8,930 nt of DNA from an uncultured Bacteroidota bacterium (lineage in GTDB: Bacteria > Bacteroidota > Bacteroidia > Chitinophagales > Chitinophagaceae): assembly GCA_903933995.1 (NCBI GenBank), contig CAIZMD010000216.1, positions 1 through 8,930 on the forward strand, written 5' to 3'. Both the position numbers and the translations under genes were made by a program. This document shows, piece after piece, positions 5,923 to 8,930 of the stretch (position 1 is the first letter of the stretch; each line of letters begins with the position of its first letter). The notes under the pieces were generated by a model. It did no database searches. It saw nothing but the letters and a program-made list of their open reading frames with translations, and was not told the DNA's origin.

Positions 5923-8391
5923 ATGAACTTGAAATATTTTTCAGTTAAGTGTGGCTTTTTATTCTTTTTGCTGATGCCTTTAGTTGGGTTTTCGCAATCT
6001 GCCATTGATTCCCTTTTAAAAACAGATACCAGTGCTCAGCAAATACAACCCAAGCAAGACACCAGTATTGGGTCTATTTTATCCAATTTAGAATCTTATG
6101 CCGAAGTACTAAATAAGGCAAATAATATTCTAAAAAGAGGATTTGACACTACAGTTATTTCAGAGAGTTTGCCAGAGAATGAGCAGTTGGTTGTTTATAT
6201 TCAAAAGAATTTAAGTAATAGCAAATATTACAATTTGAGAAGTTTGTATACCAATAGAGTAGTATTGGTACAACTCAAGAAACAAATGCGAGATTGGCAG
6301 GAACAACTATTAAGGTATAGCCATCAATTAGACGTTATTTCAAATGATATTACCAAGATTTCACAGGAAACTATCTTTAATAAATTATCGCAAGATTCAG
6401 GGTTACTATCTATTTATGTGTTGCAGATTCAAAATGTAAGTAAGAAATGGGAGCAAGCGGATACAAGTTCAAAGTTTGCTTTAAATAAAATTGGTTATTT
6501 AGAATCAAGGGTAGTGGCGCTCTCATTTCAAATAAATGACTTATTGGATGAAGTGCAGTTTCAAATTAAAAACTATAGTAAAAACGCGTTTAAGTTAGAA
6601 GAGTCATATTTATTTAATGCCCATAACGGAGAATATAAAAGAAGTTTTTGGCAAGTATATCAGGATAGTTTTAGACGGATTAGTTATTTAATTCCTTTTT
6701 ACTTGCGAGTTACATCGGATGAAATGGTTTGGCATTTAGTTTGGATCTTGTTGATTTTTGGCTGGTTATGGTGGTGTATGAGCAGGTTAAAGAAGATGGG
6801 GAAGCCTGATATTTTTGCCCCAATTCCTTACTTGAGTCAAGGTGTTTTGTATACGGTATGCTTTTTTGTTTTTTTAATATCCCCCTTTGTATATGATACT
6901 CCACCAATGTCATTGGTGCAAGTGTTATCGTTTTTGTTAATGCTGATTTTTACAAAATTGGCATGGTTTACTTGGTCAAAGGAATTTAAAATTTCATGGC
7001 TTTATTTCTTGTTGCTTTTCCTTGGCATTAGTTTAGACGTAGTGTTGATAGAGCCCTCCCTAGTTCAAAGATGGTTTTTGTTTTTCCTGAATATTGGATC
7101 AGTAGCACTTGCATATAAGATGCAAAAAAGGCTAAATGGGAATGCAGGTAGGTATGAAAAATATTATTTCTGGTTATTGAACCTGTATGTTTTCTTACAC
7201 ATATTGGCAATAATTTCCAATTTTGCTGGAAGGGTTACACTGGCCAAATTATTCTCATCTAGTGCTATTATTAGTATCAGTTTTGCCCTTGCTATTGATG
7301 TATTGGAAAGCCTTGTTTTTGAGATAGTTTATTTGCACCTAGAAGCATTTAAAAAATCCAAGATTTCTATCATGTTCAATTTTGAAGAAATCAAGAAAAA
7401 CTTTCAGTCTACCCTAAGGATTATTTTAATGATTGTTTGGGTTATGATTTTCTTTTTTTCGTTAAACTTATATAATTTTCTGAGTGAAAAAATTGGTGAA
7501 TGGTTGGCTTATCCCATTAAAATAGGGAACCTGAATTTTACTGCTGGAACCATCTTTTTATTCTTTTTTATTCTGTGGATCTCTAGTAATATATCTAAGT
7601 TGCTAACTTTCTTTTTTGGAACAAGCGGTCAATTTGCCGCGAATAAGAAAAATAAGAATGGGTCATGGGTTTTGTTAATGCGATTAGGCGTTTTTTCTTT
7701 GGGCTTTTTTGTTGCTGTAGCTGCTGCTGGTATTCCATTTGATAGAATTACCATAGTCATAGGTGCGCTAGGTGTAGGTATTGGATTTGGTTTGCAAAAT
7801 ATTGTCAATAATCTGGTGTCAGGAATTATACTTGCTTTTGAGAAACCCATGCAAATTGGAGACGTGATTGAAATTGACAAACAAACAGGAACAGTTAAGG
7901 AAATAGGGATCAGGAGTAGTAAAATCACCACATATGATGGTGCAGATATAGTAGTGCCCAATGGGGAATTTATTTCAAAACAACTAATTAACTGGACACT
8001 TACCAATAGTTACAGAAGAATTGAATTAATAGTAGGTGTTGCTTATGATTCTGAATTGCGCAAAGTGCAGGAATTGATATCAGAAGTGATTCATCATCAC
8101 AAAGAAGTCATGCGTTTTCCCGCGCCGGCAGTGTTGGTTCATGAGTTTGCAGATAATTCCGTGAATTTTAGGGTCTTGTTTTGGACTTCGGATTTTGATA
8201 CTTGGACAGGGTTAAAAAGTACTATTTTGTTAGAACTCTTTGATAGCTTCCGCGAAAACAATATTAGTATTCCTTTTCCACAAAGGGATTTGCATATTAA
8301 ATCTGTGAAAGGATTACACGAGTTAGATAAACAACAGTTGTTAAATGATGGAGAGGACCTGCCCATAGACAATGATGTAACACCCAAATAG
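5923..8391 (+). CDS. Large MscS-family mechanosensitive ion channel with a long periplasmic N-terminal domain
   Basis: This 822-residue inner-membrane protein would open under membrane tension to release solutes during osmotic downshock. Residues 1-24 are a signal peptide cut before Q25 (VGFS-Q). Residues 25 to about 260 are a polar, helix-prone periplasmic domain with probable coiled-coil stretches (about 85-215). About 11 hydrophobic segments follow, near 267-285, 305-324, 330-350, 357-377, 381-400, 413-433, 444-470, 498-516, 536-556, 583-603 and 608-638. The last is the pore-lining MscS helix, rich in Gly and Ala (GALGVGIGFGLQNIVNNLVSG). It continues into the beta domain (FEKPMQIGDVIEI, then GTVKEIGIRSSKI and DGADIVVPNG) and the cytoplasmic cage ending at IPFPQRDLHI (782-792). 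Only this C-terminal third matches small MscS. The overall build is like the larger MscK/YnaI-type relatives, although the N-terminal domain is not one I can name. The ATG at 5923 directly precedes the signal peptide. The gene is followed after 35 bp by an exonuclease gene. Confidence 0.93.
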   Translation: MNLKYFSVKCGFLFFLLMPLVGFSQSAIDSLLKTDTSAQQIQPKQDTSIGSILSNLESYAEVLNKANNILKRGFDTTVISESLPENEQLVVYIQKNLSNSKYYNLRSLYTNRVVLVQLKKQMRDWQEQLLRYSHQLDVISNDITKISQETIFNKLSQDSGLLSIYVLQIQNVSKKWEQADTSSKFALNKIGYLESRVVALSFQINDLLDEVQFQIKNYSKNAFKLEESYLFNAHNGEYKRSFWQVYQDSFRRISYLIPFYLRVTSDEMVWHLVWILLIFGWLWWCMSRLKKMGKPDIFAPIPYLSQGVLYTVCFFVFLISPFVYDTPPMSLVQVLSFLLMLIFTKLAWFTWSKEFKISWLYFLLLFLGISLDVVLIEPSLVQRWFLFFLNIGSVALAYKMQKRLNGNAGRYEKYYFWLLNLYVFLHILAIISNFAGRVTLAKLFSSSAIISISFALAIDVLESLVFEIVYLHLEAFKKSKISIMFNFEEIKKNFQSTLRIILMIVWVMIFFFSLNLYNFLSEKIGEWLAYPIKIGNLNFTAGTIFLFFFILWISSNISKLLTFFFGTSGQFAANKKNKNGSWVLLMRLGVFSLGFFVAVAAAGIPFDRITIVIGALGVGIGFGLQNIVNNLVSGIILAFEKPMQIGDVIEIDKQTGTVKEIGIRSSKITTYDGADIVVPNGEFISKQLINWTLTNSYRRIELIVGVAYDSELRKVQELISEVIHHHKEVMRFPAPAVLVHEFADNSVNFRVLFWTSDFDTWTGLKSTILLELFDSFRENNISIPFPQRDLHIKSVKGLHELDKQQLLNDGEDLPIDNDVTPK

Positions 8392-8426
8392 ATGAATAAG
8401 CAGCGTCCTAAAATATAGAAACCTTA

Positions 8427-8930
8427 ATGAGATTTGCAGTAGTAGATATAGAGACAACAGGTGGATTTCCGCAACAGCATGGCATTACTGAAATTGCCAT
8501 TGTTTTAATGAATGGAACTGAAATAGAGGGGCAGTATTCCACCTTGGTAAATCCACATCAGCCCATACCGCCTTTTATTGTAAACATGACTGGAATTAGT
8601 GATGCCATGGTATCTAGGGCGCCTTCTTTTCATGTTGTGGCAGAAAAAATTTATCAATTATTGCATAATCGAGTATTTGTTGCACATAATGTGAATTTTG
8701 ATTTTCCATTTGTAAAACATCATTTGCAAGAAGCGGGTTTTCAGTTACAAACACCCAAAATCTGTACCATTAGAACTAGCAGAAAAGTCTTCCCAGGATT
8801 TAGAAAATATGGATTAGGGCATCTTACAAGAGAATTGGGTATTCAAATTGAAAACAGGCATAGGGCCGGGGGCGATGCTCTGGCTACTGCAAAAGTCTTA
8901 CAATTGATACTAGCAAAAGATGGAATGCCA
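8427..8930 (+). CDS. DEDDh-family 3'-5' exonuclease (DnaQ-like), cut by the window end
   Basis: The first 168 codons are visible, and the frame is still open at the window edge. All catalytic residues of the DnaQ-like DEDDh fold are present: D7 and E9 in VVDIETTGG, D92 in AHNVNFDFPF, then H145 and D150 in NRHRAGGDA. These bind two metal ions and remove nucleotides from a 3' end. The exonuclease domain fills nearly the whole visible part. In Bacteroidota, proteins with this same style of N-terminus often continue into a GIY-YIG (UvrC-like) nuclease domain and are annotated as DNA polymerase III epsilon-like. Whether that happens here lies outside the window. The ATG at 8427 gives the normal start, four residues before the first catalytic strand's V5-V6-D7. 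The 35-bp gap after the MscS-family gene, with no terminator, suggests co-transcription, although the two functions are not obviously linked. Confidence 0.93.
   Translation, partial: MRFAVVDIETTGGFPQQHGITEIAIVLMNGTEIEGQYSTLVNPHQPIPPFIVNMTGISDAMVSRAPSFHVVAEKIYQLLHNRVFVAHNVNFDFPFVKHHLQEAGFQLQTPKICTIRTSRKVFPGFRKYGLGHLTRELGIQIENRHRAGGDALATAKVLQLILAKDGMP

Noticed and set aside
7629..8006. 125-codon minus-strand frame inside the MscS-family gene
   Set aside because: It mirrors the highly conserved MscS core region, and its Ile/Pro/Ser-rich translation is typical of a reverse-strand shadow.
8392..8418. Eight-codon frame (MNKQRPKI) starting right after the MscS-family stop
   Set aside because: It is too short to support, has no family, and the gap to the exonuclease start is simply a leader.
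1..8930. CRISPR array, insertion sequence, prophage, tRNA or defence-island signs
   Set aside because: There are no regularly spaced repeats, transposase or integrase frames, tRNA cloverleaf or terminal inverted repeats. Coding density and gene types are those of ordinary chromosome.

Overview
This AT-rich window looks like ordinary chromosome from a member of the Bacteroidota. Four observations support this. Perfect TAnnTTTG-type -7 boxes lie upstream of three minus-strand genes (ahcY, valS and a small lipoprotein gene). Starts lack Shine-Dalgarno sequences and sit in A/T-rich leaders. Two signal peptides end in '-AQ' or '-SQ'. The exonuclease and the AsnC-type regulator read like Bacteroidota family members. 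The Chitinophagaceae are my best guess at family, but that is inference.

Layout. Positions 1-128 hold the 3' end of a plus-strand gene with a coiled-coil C-terminus, followed by a strong hairpin (130-161) that can terminate transcription from both sides. Positions 182-1501 (minus) encode S-adenosylhomocysteine hydrolase (ahcY). A divergent promoter region of about 120 bp separates it from an Lrp/AsnC-family regulator (1621-2121, plus). The regulator ends 2 bp from the end of a PAP2 phosphatase gene (2124-2753, minus). That gene's start overlaps the stop of valS (2753-5386, minus), so the two form a tightly coupled pair. Upstream of valS is a small lipoprotein gene (5493-5732, minus). A 190-bp intergenic region with two palindromes separates it from a large MscS-family mechanosensitive channel gene (5923-8391, plus). 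A DEDDh 3'-5' exonuclease gene follows 35 bp later and runs off the window end (8427-8930, plus).

How the parts relate. Most genes are housekeeping: methyl-cycle recycling (ahcY), tRNA-Val charging (valS), lipid or isoprenoid phosphate turnover (PAP2), osmotic protection (MscS) and DNA metabolism (exonuclease). The most informative regulatory context is the divergent ahcY/lrp promoter, where a 15-bp inverted repeat lies directly behind the ahcY -7 box and could be an operator for the adjacent regulator. I found no mobile element, CRISPR array, tRNA or rRNA, and no evidence of a new multi-gene system. The less characterised parts are the small lipoprotein, the long periplasmic domain of the MscS protein, and the palindromes between those two genes.
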